From positions 1 to 44,721 of the forward strand of contig NZ_LAJA01000030.1 in assembly GCF_000970675.1 (NCBI RefSeq): a stretch of DNA of 44,721 bases, given 5' to 3'. Under the pieces are notes generated by a model. The model saw nothing but the letters and a program-made list of their open reading frames with translations, was not told where the DNA came from and searched no databases. Shown piece after piece: positions 8,759-15,225 of the stretch. Numbering within the stretch: the first letter of the stretch is position 1; each line of letters opens with the position of its first letter. Source of the DNA: Domibacillus tundrae. GTDB lineage: Bacteria > Bacillota > Bacilli > Bacillales > Domibacillaceae. The position numbers were made by a program, and so were the translations under genes.

Positions 8759-10027
8759 TTATTTTCCCGCTGCTTTCGATTGGTTATCAGCGAATACTTC
8801 CGGATAGCCGTAAGTACCGTGTTCGCTGATGTCGAGACCCATGATTTCCTCTTCTTCTGAAACACGAAGACCGCCAAGAAGTTTTTTGATCACGAACAGA
8901 AGCGCAAACGATACAACGAATGCAAATGCGCCGCTGGCCAATACACCCATTGCTTGAACACCAAGCTGAGTGAAGCCGCCGCCGTAGAAAAGACCAGGCT
9001 GGCCGACAGTGGCAAGTTCAGGTGTTGCGAAGAAGCCAGTTGACAGTGTACCCCAAATTCCAGGAATACCGTGAACGGAAAGAGCGAAGATTGGATCATC
9101 AATACCGAGTTTCTCCATTAATTTCGCACCGTAGAAAACGAGAACGCCGGCAATTAAACCGATCACAACGGCTGCCCATGTATCAACGAATGCACAAGAC
9201 GCTGTGATGGCAACAAGGCCGGCAAGTGCGCCGTTTAAAATTGTTGGAATGTCTGATTTACCGAGAACAATCCATGAGATAATCAAGGCTGCAACAGCGC
9301 CGGCACCAGCGGCAAGCTGTGTATTCAACGCTACAAATCCGAAGAATCCGGCGTCGACCGATACAGTACTGCCTGCGTTAAAGCCGAACCATCCAACCCA
9401 TAGAATCAATACGCCGAGTGATGTGAAAACCTGATTATGTCCGTGAATCGCATTAGCAGAACCATCTTTATTAAAGCGGCCAATCCGCGGTTTAAGCAAG
9501 ATAGTGGCAGCAAGGGCAGCCATCGCGCCGGTTAAGTGAACAACGGTTGATCCGGCGAAATCCTGCTTGCCGTGTTCTGCAAGCCAGCCGCCGCCCCAAA
9601 TCCAGTGTGCGACAACTGGATAAACAAATGCTGAGAAAAGAATTGTGAACAAAACGTATACAGATAACTTTGCACGTTCCGCGAAACCGCCAAGAGCGAT
9701 CGTGATCGCGATCCCTGCGAATGCCAGCTGGAATACGAAAAACACAGTGGATGAAAGGCCTAAATCTAATTCAGCACCGGAATAGAAAAAGTTCGATAAT
9801 CCAACGAAAAAGTTTGCGTTATCACCGAAAATAAATGCGAATCCGACAGCCCAGAAAACGAGGGAAGCAAGTCCGAATGTGAAAGCGGTTTTCCCGGCAA
9901 TATGACCGGCGTTCTTCATGCGAGTTGATCCAGCCTCTAGCATAATAAATCCGGCAATCATGAAAATAACTAAAATAGCACTAACCATGACCCAGAGGCT
10001 GTTCATCAAGTACAACATATCTTCCAT
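8759..10027 (-). CDS. amt: ammonium transporter Amt
   Basis: This is an integral membrane ammonium channel of the Amt/MEP/Rh family (NrgA in B. subtilis), used for ammonium uptake when nitrogen is scarce. It has about 11 hydrophobic segments. Family landmarks include FIMLEAGSTRMKN near the N-terminus, WGGGWLAEHG, GWFGFNAGST, ALNTQLAAGAG, LNGALAGLVAITASCAFV, and HGIPGIWGTLSTG with one of the pore-lining histidines. The start at 10027 is preferred over 10084 because GGGAGGG lies 7 bases upstream and the promoter and TnrA box occupy the longer reading. No PII (glnK) gene is adjacent, unlike nrgAB of B. subtilis. Length (422 aa) is normal. Confidence 0.95.
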   Translation of the reverse strand: MEDMLYLMNSLWVMVSAILVIFMIAGFIMLEAGSTRMKNAGHIAGKTAFTFGLASLVFWAVGFAFIFGDNANFFVGLSNFFYSGAELDLGLSSTVFFVFQLAFAGIAITIALGGFAERAKLSVYVLFTILFSAFVYPVVAHWIWGGGWLAEHGKQDFAGSTVVHLTGAMAALAATILLKPRIGRFNKDGSANAIHGHNQVFTSLGVLILWVGWFGFNAGSTVSVDAGFFGFVALNTQLAAGAGAVAALIISWIVLGKSDIPTILNGALAGLVAITASCAFVDTWAAVVIGLIAGVLVFYGAKLMEKLGIDDPIFALSVHGIPGIWGTLSTGFFATPELATVGQPGLFYGGGFTQLGVQAMGVLASGAFAFVVSFALLFVIKKLLGGLRVSEEEEIMGLDISEHGTYGYPEVFADNQSKAAGK

Positions 10028-10066
10028 GTTAAAACCCTCCCGAACGTTATTTTTAGTAACTTTTAA

Positions 10067-10083
10067 TGTTATGTTTTGTAACA
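10067..10083 (-). promoter_or_regulatory. TnrA/GlnR operator upstream of amt
   Basis: TGTTACAAAACATAACA (minus strand) matches the TnrA/GlnR consensus TGTNA-N7-TNACA at every defined position. It lies just downstream of the -10 box, at about +1 to +17, where a bound regulator would block transcription. TnrA activation sites usually sit near -50. Confidence 0.85.
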
Positions 10084-10090
10084 TGTACTT

Positions 10091-10119
10091 ATCTTATGCG
10101 GAAAAAGAAGATTCGTCAA
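10091..10119 (-). promoter_or_regulatory. sigma-A promoter of amt
   Basis: On the minus strand TTGACG (10114-10119) and TAAGAT (10091-10096) are separated by exactly 17 bases. The start of transcription would fall near 10084, directly in front of the TnrA/GlnR box. Confidence 0.75.
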
Positions 10120-10368
10120 TAGTTTTTTAGGGGTTTTTCAATTCGTGTAAAGAAATGTGACACTAAAAAAGCAGAACAATCATTTTTAAAAAGAGGATTA
10201 ATGTACGGCTTAGAAGGGTTTTGGAGTCATTAGACCTGTGACATTAGCCTGCTCATGTTTTGCTGAAAGAGTTCATAAAATGAAAAAAGGATGACTAAAT
10301 CTATGACAAAAAAAGGATGATTGCACCTCAAATATGATACACTGGCAAAAAAAGAGGGGGGCAGGAAG

Positions 10369-11112
10369 ATGAACTGGTTTGGCGGAAGCTATGAGGAATA
10401 TGATTTCAGCATGTTTTCAGGAAGCCACCTTAGTGTGTTAGCAGTTATTTGTGCCGCGCTCATTGGAATATATGCCTTTCGCCGTCAATTGATTGCACAT
10501 ATCGGTCGGAAAACAGAAGTCAGTATCGCTTTCTTCTTATTATTAATAGAAGCACTCTATCATATTTGGATGCTGACAACCGACAGCTGGAAGATCCAGC
10601 ATGCCATTCCACTGGAGCTATGCAGCATTAGTTTGTTTTTAGCTGTGGCACTATTACTGACGCAAAAGAAAGTCATTTATGAAATTTTATTGTTTACCGG
10701 TTTGCTCGGAACATCGCAGGCGCTGCTGACTCCTTATTTAAATTACGATTTTCCGCATTTTCGCTTTTTTCATTTTTTTACAGTCCATGCATTTTTAATG
10801 ATTGTGCCGCTTTATTTTACCTGGATAAAAGGATATAGACCGACCATTTATTCTATTCTGAAAACAATGCTGTTTTTAAATCTATTAATTCCTGTCGTCA
10901 TAAGTGTGAATAAGTGGACAGGCGGCAACTACTTATACTTAAGCCATAAGCCGGATAGTGCCAGCCTGCTTGATCTGCTCGGTCCGCATCCTTGGTACAT
11001 TTTTTCACTTGAAGCGTTGGCACTCATACTGAGTTTGCTGATTTGGCTGCTGTTCCGTGAGAAAGAGACCGCCGGACAGCTGTTGGAAAAGCCATTTCGA
11101 CGCAGAGCATGA
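10369..11112 (+). CDS. ywaF: YwaF/TIGR02206 integral membrane protein
   Basis: This conserved membrane protein of about 247 residues has seven or so hydrophobic segments. The family is TIGR02206, with B. subtilis YwaF as a member; no function is established. Characteristic features are the N-terminal FSGSHLSVL, the mid-protein segment IPLELCSISLF and the C-terminal DLLGPHPWYIFSLE. The start at 10369 follows AGGGGGGCAGG; the in-frame reading from 10321 has no such site. It is divergent from amt and followed by a hairpin that is duplicated at 11683. The 230-base space between amt and this gene holds the amt promoter; the rest shows nothing I recognise. Confidence 0.8.
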   Translation: MNWFGGSYEEYDFSMFSGSHLSVLAVICAALIGIYAFRRQLIAHIGRKTEVSIAFFLLLIEALYHIWMLTTDSWKIQHAIPLELCSISLFLAVALLLTQKKVIYEILLFTGLLGTSQALLTPYLNYDFPHFRFFHFFTVHAFLMIVPLYFTWIKGYRPTIYSILKTMLFLNLLIPVVISVNKWTGGNYLYLSHKPDSASLLDLLGPHPWYIFSLEALALILSLLIWLLFREKETAGQLLEKPFRRRA

Positions 11113-11117
11113 AAAAA

Positions 11118-11140
11118 AGCGGATTATAACAAATCCGCTT
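11118..11140 (+). terminator. hairpin after ywaF, left copy of a duplicated hairpin
   Basis: AGCGGATT and AATCCGCT form the stem. No T tract follows on the plus strand. The 23 bases are identical, except one, to 11683-11705, and with their inner flanks the two copies face each other as inverted repeats. Confidence 0.6.
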
Positions 11141-11235
11141 CAGAGTGTAGACAAATAAAACCTTTTGTCAGCACATTTGATTTTTCTTCTTCATCCTTGT
11201 TCTTTGGTGATGGCAGTGTATAGCTTTCTGATTGG

Positions 11236-11370
11236 AGCCGAAATGCGGCGGGCTCGCAACTTCGCGTTCCGCGGGCAGGCGCTGAGTTCGTTTCCGTCGC
11301 TGCGCGCCTCCACCGATCTCACCTGGCCTGCTAGTCCCGCAGGAGTCTTCGCCGCAAGCCCGCCGCCAAA
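11236..11370 (-). repeat. GC-rich intergenic repeat, copy A
   Basis: On the minus strand it carries GACTCCTGCGGGACTAGC and CTGCCCGCGGAACGCGAAGT, hallmarks of an interspersed repeat I have seen in many Bacillaceae genomes. The ends GCGGCGGGCT (11245-11254) and AGCCCGCCGC (11357-11366) are a perfect 10-bp inverted repeat. It is closely related to copy C at 33383-33502 and more distantly to copy B. Confidence 0.65.
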
Positions 11371-11515
11371 GCAGCGCATAAAAGAGCCGGTTCATGGGGA
11401 CATGCTCTGCTGGCGACAGCGCCAAAATGGGACCGTTACGTTGCCCCATTCGTTTTCGTGAATAAAAGCCAGCCAAAAAACGGCACGAACATTCGCAGCT
11501 CTTTTAAAAAATGGT

Positions 11516-11635
11516 GTGAAGCAAAAAGGACGCAGACTCCTGCGGGGACAGCGGTGAATGTGAGACCCCCCAGGAGCGGGAGCAACGAGGAGGCTCACGC
11601 ACTGCCCGCGGAAAGCGAAGTCCTTTTTGCTTCAC
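11516..11635 (+). repeat. GC-rich intergenic repeat, copy B, with 16-bp terminal inverted repeats
   Basis: The ends GTGAAGCAAAAAGGAC (11516-11531) and GTCCTTTTTGCTTCAC (11620-11635) are perfect 16-bp inverted repeats. The interior shares GACTCCTGCGGGG and CTGCCCGCGGAAAGCGAAGT with copy A. It is shaped like a miniature inverted-repeat element or a structured RNA. Confidence 0.7.
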
Positions 11636-11682
11636 CTATCGGCCCCTTCAAAAAAAGACCGACGACTTTGTCGACAGCCTGA

Positions 11683-11709
11683 AGCGGATTACAACAAATC
11701 CGCTTTTTT
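11683..11709. terminator. hairpin, right copy, with T tract
   Basis: The same stem as at 11118-11140 (AGCGGATT/AATCCGCT), here followed by TTTTTT on the plus strand. On the minus strand it follows the small remnant at 11716-11818 and could end transcription of the glyoxalase gene. Confidence 0.6.
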
Positions 11710-11715
11710 CATTCA

Positions 11716-11818
11716 TCAAGGTCTTTGTTTCATTAAAAAGAAAAAGAGACCAATTAATAGTAAGAATGCCGCCGATTGCAATGAACAGCGGCAGCCCAAT
11801 GGAACGCTTCTCTATTAC
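11716..11818 (-). pseudogene. possible frameshifted small membrane protein
   Basis: Reading the minus strand after the glyoxalase stop, one frame gives EKRSIGLPLFIAIGGIL and a second gives LLIGLFFFLMKQRP followed by a stop and the hairpin. Joined by a one-base shift near 11767 they make a plausible single-membrane-segment protein of about 32 residues with a positive C-terminus. No ATG is found at the expected start. An intact 27-residue TTG-start reading of the second frame is an alternative. I infer a decayed gene, with modest confidence. Confidence 0.35.
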
Positions 11819-12198
11819 CGTTCGAACAGCTCAATCCATTCGCCGTCCGGTCCGTAGAAAAAGATGTATTTGGATCCGTTCGGAAGTGTTGTCACGACTT
11901 CATCCACAAATATGACATTATGTGTTTTCACCCGCGCAATTTCCTCTTCGATATTGTCCACAGTAAACGCGATATGATGCACTTTGCCTTCTGCGGGCAA
12001 GGCCGGATTGTACCCTTCAATTAATTCAATTAATGTTTCATCTGTCTGATGAAAACCGAGAAAAGCAATTTTTAAGCTTGGGTCGGGGTGTCCTTGTTTT
12101 TCAAGTAATTCAAGTCCGATTACCTTCGTATAAAAATCAATTGTTACATCTAAATTTTTCACTTGAATGCCAACATGCTCAAGTTTTGAAATAGCCAT
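11815..12198 (-). CDS. VOC-family glyoxalase-like protein
   Basis: This is a single vicinal-oxygen-chelate protein of 127 residues resembling lactoylglutathione lyase and methylmalonyl-CoA epimerase; B. subtilis YwbC is a similar protein. Two beta-alpha-beta modules are visible. Candidate metal ligands are His8 (KLEHVGIQV), a Glu in LIELIEG, His in HHIAFTV and Glu in GEWIELFE. The substrate is not fixed by the sequence; methylglyoxal detoxification is a family-based guess. AAAAGGAGG precedes the ATG at good distance. It diverges from crcB with about 100 bases between. Confidence 0.85.
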   Translation of the reverse strand: MAISKLEHVGIQVKNLDVTIDFYTKVIGLELLEKQGHPDPSLKIAFLGFHQTDETLIELIEGYNPALPAEGKVHHIAFTVDNIEEEIARVKTHNVIFVDEVVTTLPNGSKYIFFYGPDGEWIELFER

Positions 12199-12235
12199 TA
12201 TGTATGCCTCCTTTTTTCTTTATTATCACCCTGCC

Positions 12236-12263
12236 TTGACAAATTCACCAGCAAAAATAATGA
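12236..12263 (+). promoter_or_regulatory. likely sigma-A promoter of the crcB pair
   Basis: A perfect -35 TTGACA (12236-12241) is followed after 16 bases by TAATGA (12258-12263), a fair -10. Transcription would begin about 30 bases before the first crcB start, which leaves no room for a fluoride riboswitch. Confidence 0.55.
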
Positions 12264-12298
12264 TAAAAGGAAAATGCAGAAAAGAGAGAAGGATTTTT

Positions 12299-12667
12299 TT
12301 GTTACTCTACATATTGATTGGATTGGCCGGAATGATCGGCGCATTACTGCGGTACACGGTCTCTATTACAACAGCCTTTTGGTGGGAAGGGAATTTTCCG
12401 CTGGCTACTCTTTTGACGAACTATATCGGCTGCTTTTTATTGCCGTTTCTGACGCTTCAATTAACTGATCGTATGATTGTATCGATGCAAAAAGCGATCA
12501 CTACGGGCTTAATTGGTTCGTTTACAACTTTTTCTACATTCAGTGTCGAAACAATAGCCCTTTTGGAAACAGGTGAAGCGATAACAGCGTTTGGTTATGT
12601 TCTGTTAAGCATTGCCGGCGGGCTTTTTTTTGTTCACCTCGGTTATAAAAGGGGGCGCGGGTTATGA
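12299..12667 (+). CDS. crcB: fluoride channel subunit CrcB/Fluc, first copy
   Basis: This is a four-helix Fluc/CrcB membrane protein that exports fluoride as a dual-topology or paired channel. The pore Asn is in LLTNYIGCF and the Phe box reads GSFTTFSTFS. I choose the TTG at 12299 (LLYILIGLAGMIGALLRY) because GAGAGAAGGA precedes it and this matches the normal family N-terminus. The ATG-initiated reading from 12167 would overlap the glyoxalase gene, and starting at Met55 would cut the first helix. Length is 122 aa. It overlaps the second copy by four bases, so the two are coupled and likely form a heterodimer of opposite topology. Confidence 0.88.
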   Translation: MLLYILIGLAGMIGALLRYTVSITTAFWWEGNFPLATLLTNYIGCFLLPFLTLQLTDRMIVSMQKAITTGLIGSFTTFSTFSVETIALLETGEAITAFGYVLLSIAGGLFFVHLGYKRGRGL

Positions 12668-12975
12668 TGTTCGTTGCAATTGGCGGTTTTTTCGGCGCGA
12701 TCGCCCGTTTTTGGGTAAGCAATCAGCTGAATAAAAAACCTTTCCCATTTGGGACCCTTCTAGTGAATGTACTTGGAGCTTTTTTACTTGGGCTGCTTAT
12801 TGGAAGCGAAACAGGTGAAAATAGCCGTCTTTTATTCGGTACTGGATTTCTTGGTGCATTCACGACGTTTTCAACGTGGCTTTTTGAGGTAAAGAAAATG
12901 GATGTGAAAAAGGCGGTGTTTTATATAGCGATTACAGTGGCTGCAGGTTTTTTGGGCACATGGATCGTTATGTAA
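12664..12975 (+). CDS. crcB: fluoride channel subunit CrcB/Fluc, second copy
   Basis: This is the second Fluc subunit, 103 residues and shorter than its neighbour. It shows the Asn in LLVNVLGAF and the Phe box GAFTTFSTW. Its start overlaps the stop of the first copy (ATGA at 12664-12667); an ATG three bases further is also possible. Paired crcB genes are usual in Bacillaceae, where the two products insert in opposite directions to build one double-barrelled channel. No terminator is obvious before the next gene. Confidence 0.9.
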   Translation: MMFVAIGGFFGAIARFWVSNQLNKKPFPFGTLLVNVLGAFLLGLLIGSETGENSRLLFGTGFLGAFTTFSTWLFEVKKMDVKKAVFYIAITVAAGFLGTWIVM

Positions 12976-13053
12976 GTCGTCTGAAAGGAAATGAAAGTAT
13001 GGGCTATGCTATACTTTCAACGTGAATAACTTACCAGGAAGGGAAGCGGGAGA

Positions 13054-13878
13054 ATGCAATTTGTTACATTAAATAATGGACTCCAAATGCCACAGCTTGG
13101 CTACGGCGTCTGGCAGGTTGAAGATGAAAAAGCAACGCCAGCTGTGCTAAAAGCAATCGAAACAGGCTACCGCTCCATTGATACGGCGGCAGTGTACGGC
13201 AACGAGCGTGGTGTCGGACAAGCGATTAAAGAATGCGGCGTGCCGCGTGAAGAGCTGTTCATTACGACAAAAGTGTGGAATGCGGACCAGGGGTATGATG
13301 CAACATTAAAAGCATTTGATGAAAGTATTGAAAAGCTTGGTCTTGATTACGTTGACTTGTATTTGATTCACTGGCCAACGCCGGCGGAAGATACGTATGT
13401 GGACACGTACAAAGCACTTGAAAAATTGTATGCGGATGGACGCGTGAAAGCGATCGGCGTATGTAATTTTGATATCGACCACTTGCAGCGTTTACTGGAT
13501 GAGTGCGAAGTGAAGCCAGTTTTGAACCAGGTGGAGTGCCACCCACATCTTGTACAAAAAGAATTAAAAGCGTTCTGTAAGGAAAATGATATTTATGTGG
13601 AAGCGTGGAGCCCGCTTATGCAGGGCGGCATCGTGCTTGAAAACGACATCGTAAAAGCAATCGCCGACAAGCACGGTAAAACACCGGCACAGGTAATTTT
13701 ACGCTGGCACCTGCAAAACGACTCCATCGTGATCCCGAAATCAGTTACACCATCCCGCATTGAAGAAAACTTCAATGTGTTTGATTTTGAATTAACAGAA
13801 GAAGACATGGAGCAAATTACGTCGCTTGATAAAGGCGAACGTACAGGTCCTGTTCCAGCTGAATTCAACCGTAAATAA
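13054..13878 (+). CDS. aldo/keto reductase
   Basis: This is an NADPH-dependent oxidoreductase of the AKR family, similar to Bacillus YvgN/YtbE and 2,5-diketogluconate reductases. It reduces aldehydes or ketones in the cytoplasm. The catalytic tetrad is complete: Asp43 and Tyr48 in SIDTAAVYGNE, Lys73 in TTKVWN and His106 in LIHWP. The cofactor region IPKSVTPSRIEEN lies near the C-terminus. The full 274-residue TIM barrel is present. GGGAAGCGGGAG lies in front of the ATG. It stands alone behind a -10-like TATACT near 13010 and ends in a strong terminator. Methylglyoxal or other reactive carbonyls are likely substrates by family, not proven. Confidence 0.92.
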   Translation: MQFVTLNNGLQMPQLGYGVWQVEDEKATPAVLKAIETGYRSIDTAAVYGNERGVGQAIKECGVPREELFITTKVWNADQGYDATLKAFDESIEKLGLDYVDLYLIHWPTPAEDTYVDTYKALEKLYADGRVKAIGVCNFDIDHLQRLLDECEVKPVLNQVECHPHLVQKELKAFCKENDIYVEAWSPLMQGGIVLENDIVKAIADKHGKTPAQVILRWHLQNDSIVIPKSVTPSRIEENFNVFDFELTEEDMEQITSLDKGERTGPVPAEFNRK

Positions 13879-13884
13879 ACAGAA

Positions 13885-13918
13885 ACTGCCGGCGGCTTTG
13901 CCCGCCCGGCAGTTTTTT
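13885..13918 (+). terminator. terminator after the aldo/keto reductase gene
   Basis: ACTGCCGG and CCGGCAGT form the stem, followed by TTTTTT. Confidence 0.85.
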
Positions 13919-13945
13919 GATTTTTTTGAAGCGGAATGTTCACGA

Positions 13946-14893
13946 TCAAGCACTTCCACGCTTGATCAATCGAAAGGGCACTTCCATATGTGAGATTTCG
14001 ACTGAAATGACTTGCTGAAATGCGATTTCCCCAAGCTGCTGCAAGGGAAGCTCAACCGTAGTCATGTTGAGCGCACTGGAAATCGGATGATTGTCAAAAC
14101 CGACAACAGACACATCTCCCGGCACGGAAAAGCCGATCCGGCGGCATTCAAGCAGAAATCCCACTGCCACAAAATCATTGGTAATAACCATGGCGTCCGG
14201 CCGGTCATGGAGTGCCGCCCACTCTCCAGCGATCCTTGTTCCATCCTCAATCGTCAGCGCCTGGTCAAAGACCCAATGACGGCGCATTTCACCAAATTGT
14301 TCTTCATACGCTTTCTTCCGGGCAGAACTGCTTTTTCCTTCCATTCTTAAGGTTGTGTAACCAATATTTGTTTTTCCTTTCTCTTTCAAAAAAGACAAAG
14401 CAGATTTAAATGCTTCATATTGATTCACAAAAACGGAAGACAAAAGATTCCCAGACAGCGCTTCACACAAGACGATTCGTCCATATTCGCTGTAATCTTC
14501 TACAAGTTCAATCGGGCATTCGCGTGACGTGATGATCAGTCCATCCACTTGCTTCAGTTTTAACATGTCAAGCGCGTCCATTTCCTGCATGACATTATAA
14601 TTGGTCTGCACAATCATCAGCTTATAACCATTTTTTTCGGCCGCTGACGCAATCCCGCTTAAAATGATCCCGAAATACGGATGGCTTACAAATGGTAAAA
14701 TAACGCCGATGGTTTCGGTTTTGCCGCGAGCTAAATGGACAGCGTTAATATTTTTTTCATAATGCAACTGATCAGCTGCGTCTAACACAGCTTGCCTTTT
14801 TTCATCGCTTACATATGGATGACCATTTAGTACTCGTGAAACAGTCGCGGCGGAAACACCGGCAACCCGGGCAATGTCGTGAATATTTGCCAT
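13946..14893 (-). CDS. LacI-family transcriptional regulator
   Basis: This is a DNA-binding repressor with a LacI helix-turn-helix (ANIHDIARVAGVSAATVSRV) and a periplasmic-binding-protein-like effector domain. The hinge region and the GVILPFVSHPYFGIILSG start of the core are clear. The effector is probably a sugar or sugar phosphate, but nothing nearby shows which. The start at 14893 follows GAGGAATGAT; the longer reading to 15034 would run into the divergent small ORF. No catabolic genes lie beside it, so its target may be distant, itself, or the small membrane ORF at 14979. Length (315 aa) is slightly short but complete, ending shortly after the last effector-domain strands. Confidence 0.88.
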   Translation of the reverse strand: MANIHDIARVAGVSAATVSRVLNGHPYVSDEKRQAVLDAADQLHYEKNINAVHLARGKTETIGVILPFVSHPYFGIILSGIASAAEKNGYKLMIVQTNYNVMQEMDALDMLKLKQVDGLIITSRECPIELVEDYSEYGRIVLCEALSGNLLSSVFVNQYEAFKSALSFLKEKGKTNIGYTTLRMEGKSSSARKKAYEEQFGEMRRHWVFDQALTIEDGTRIAGEWAALHDRPDAMVITNDFVAVGFLLECRRIGFSVPGDVSVVGFDNHPISSALNMTTVELPLQQLGEIAFQQVISVEISHMEVPFRLIKRGSA

Positions 14894-14925
14894 TATCATT
14901 CCTCTTTTTTTAAAAATGCTTGCAC

Positions 14926-14939
14926 TGAAATGGGTTTCA
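14926..14939. promoter_or_regulatory. cre-like operator between the LacI gene and a small ORF
   Basis: TGAAATGGGTTTCA matches the LacI/CcpA-type operator TGNAANCGNTTNCA at all defined positions but one, the central C. It lies in the 85-base space between divergent starts, so it may be the regulator's own operator. Confidence 0.45.
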
Positions 14940-14978
14940 TACTTTACATTGTAAAAAATGAATGGAGGGGTGGCAACT

Positions 14979-15077
14979 ATGTCGGGTATTTTATCAATTC
15001 TCTTTTTATGTGCCGTGGAAATTTTGTTGGCCAATGCCGCGGTGAATGAGCGGGAAAAGCATTGGCACTGGGAATAA
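14979..15077 (+). CDS. small membrane protein, 32 residues
   Basis: This ORF starts at ATG 14979 behind GGAGGGG and ends at TAA 15077. Its product begins MSGILSILFLCAVEILLANA, one hydrophobic helix, and ends in a charged tail rich in Glu, His and Trp. I do not recognise the family. The good ribosome binding site, the clean membrane segment and its position facing the LacI regulator across a possible operator argue that it is real. A terminator follows at 15130. Confidence 0.5.
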   Translation: MSGILSILFLCAVEILLANAAVNEREKHWHWE

Positions 15078-15129
15078 ATAATATCGTTTGCTTAGATTGA
15101 GCAGGGGGAATATAAAAACAATTCAGAAA

Positions 15130-15156
15130 AACCGGCTGAATAAAGCCGTTTTTTTC
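15130..15156 (+). terminator. terminator before the NAD salvage operon
   Basis: ACCGGCT and AGCCGTT pair across a short loop (one mismatch) and are followed by TTTTTC. It separates the small ORF from the next operon; the -35 box of that operon begins immediately after. Confidence 0.65.
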
Positions 15157-15185
15157 TTGCAAAATAAACAAGCAGTCGATATAAT
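15157..15185 (+). promoter_or_regulatory. sigma-A promoter of nrtR-pncA-pncB
   Basis: TTGCAA (15157-15162), a spacer of exactly 17 bases and a consensus TATAAT (15180-15185). Confidence 0.75.
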
Positions 15186-15209
15186 TAGTAATTATAAAAT
15201 TAATAATTA
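15182..15209. promoter_or_regulatory. 28-bp near-palindrome, candidate NrtR operator
   Basis: The half sites TAATTAGTAATTAT (15182-15195) and AAAATTAATAATTA (15196-15209) are reverse complements at 12 of 14 positions. The block overlaps the -10 box and the expected start of transcription, where a repressor would block the promoter. Because the region is AT-rich, part of the symmetry could be chance. Confidence 0.55.
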
Positions 15210-15225
15210 GAAAAGAGAGGATAAA

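Larger units (their letters stand above)
11118..11705. repeat. composite inverted-repeat intergenic element
   Basis: This 588-base block lies between ywaF and the glyoxalase gene. Its outer ends are matching hairpins (11118-11140 and 11683-11705). The left end read on the minus strand (TTTGTCTACACTCTGAAG, 11138-11155) and the right end on the plus strand (TTTGTCGACAGCCTGAAG, from 11667) agree over 24 bases with three differences when the adjoining GCGGATT is included. Inside are two GC-rich structured repeats in opposite orientation (11236-11370 minus, 11516-11635 plus). GC content is far above the flanks and the overlapping reading frames look like by-products. No transposase is present. Confidence 0.65.

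Noticed and set aside
11165-11598. Several overlapping ORFs of 60-100 codons on both strands
   Set aside because: They run through the GC-rich repeat, lack ribosome binding sites and resemble no protein; the lack of stops follows from base composition.
12199-12298. Fluoride riboswitch before crcB
   Set aside because: I looked for the conserved aptamer pieces and a terminator; the interval is too short after the promoter and holds neither.
13262-13546. Minus-strand ORF inside the aldo/keto reductase gene
   Set aside because: It is a shadow of the sense frame with the catalytic tetrad.
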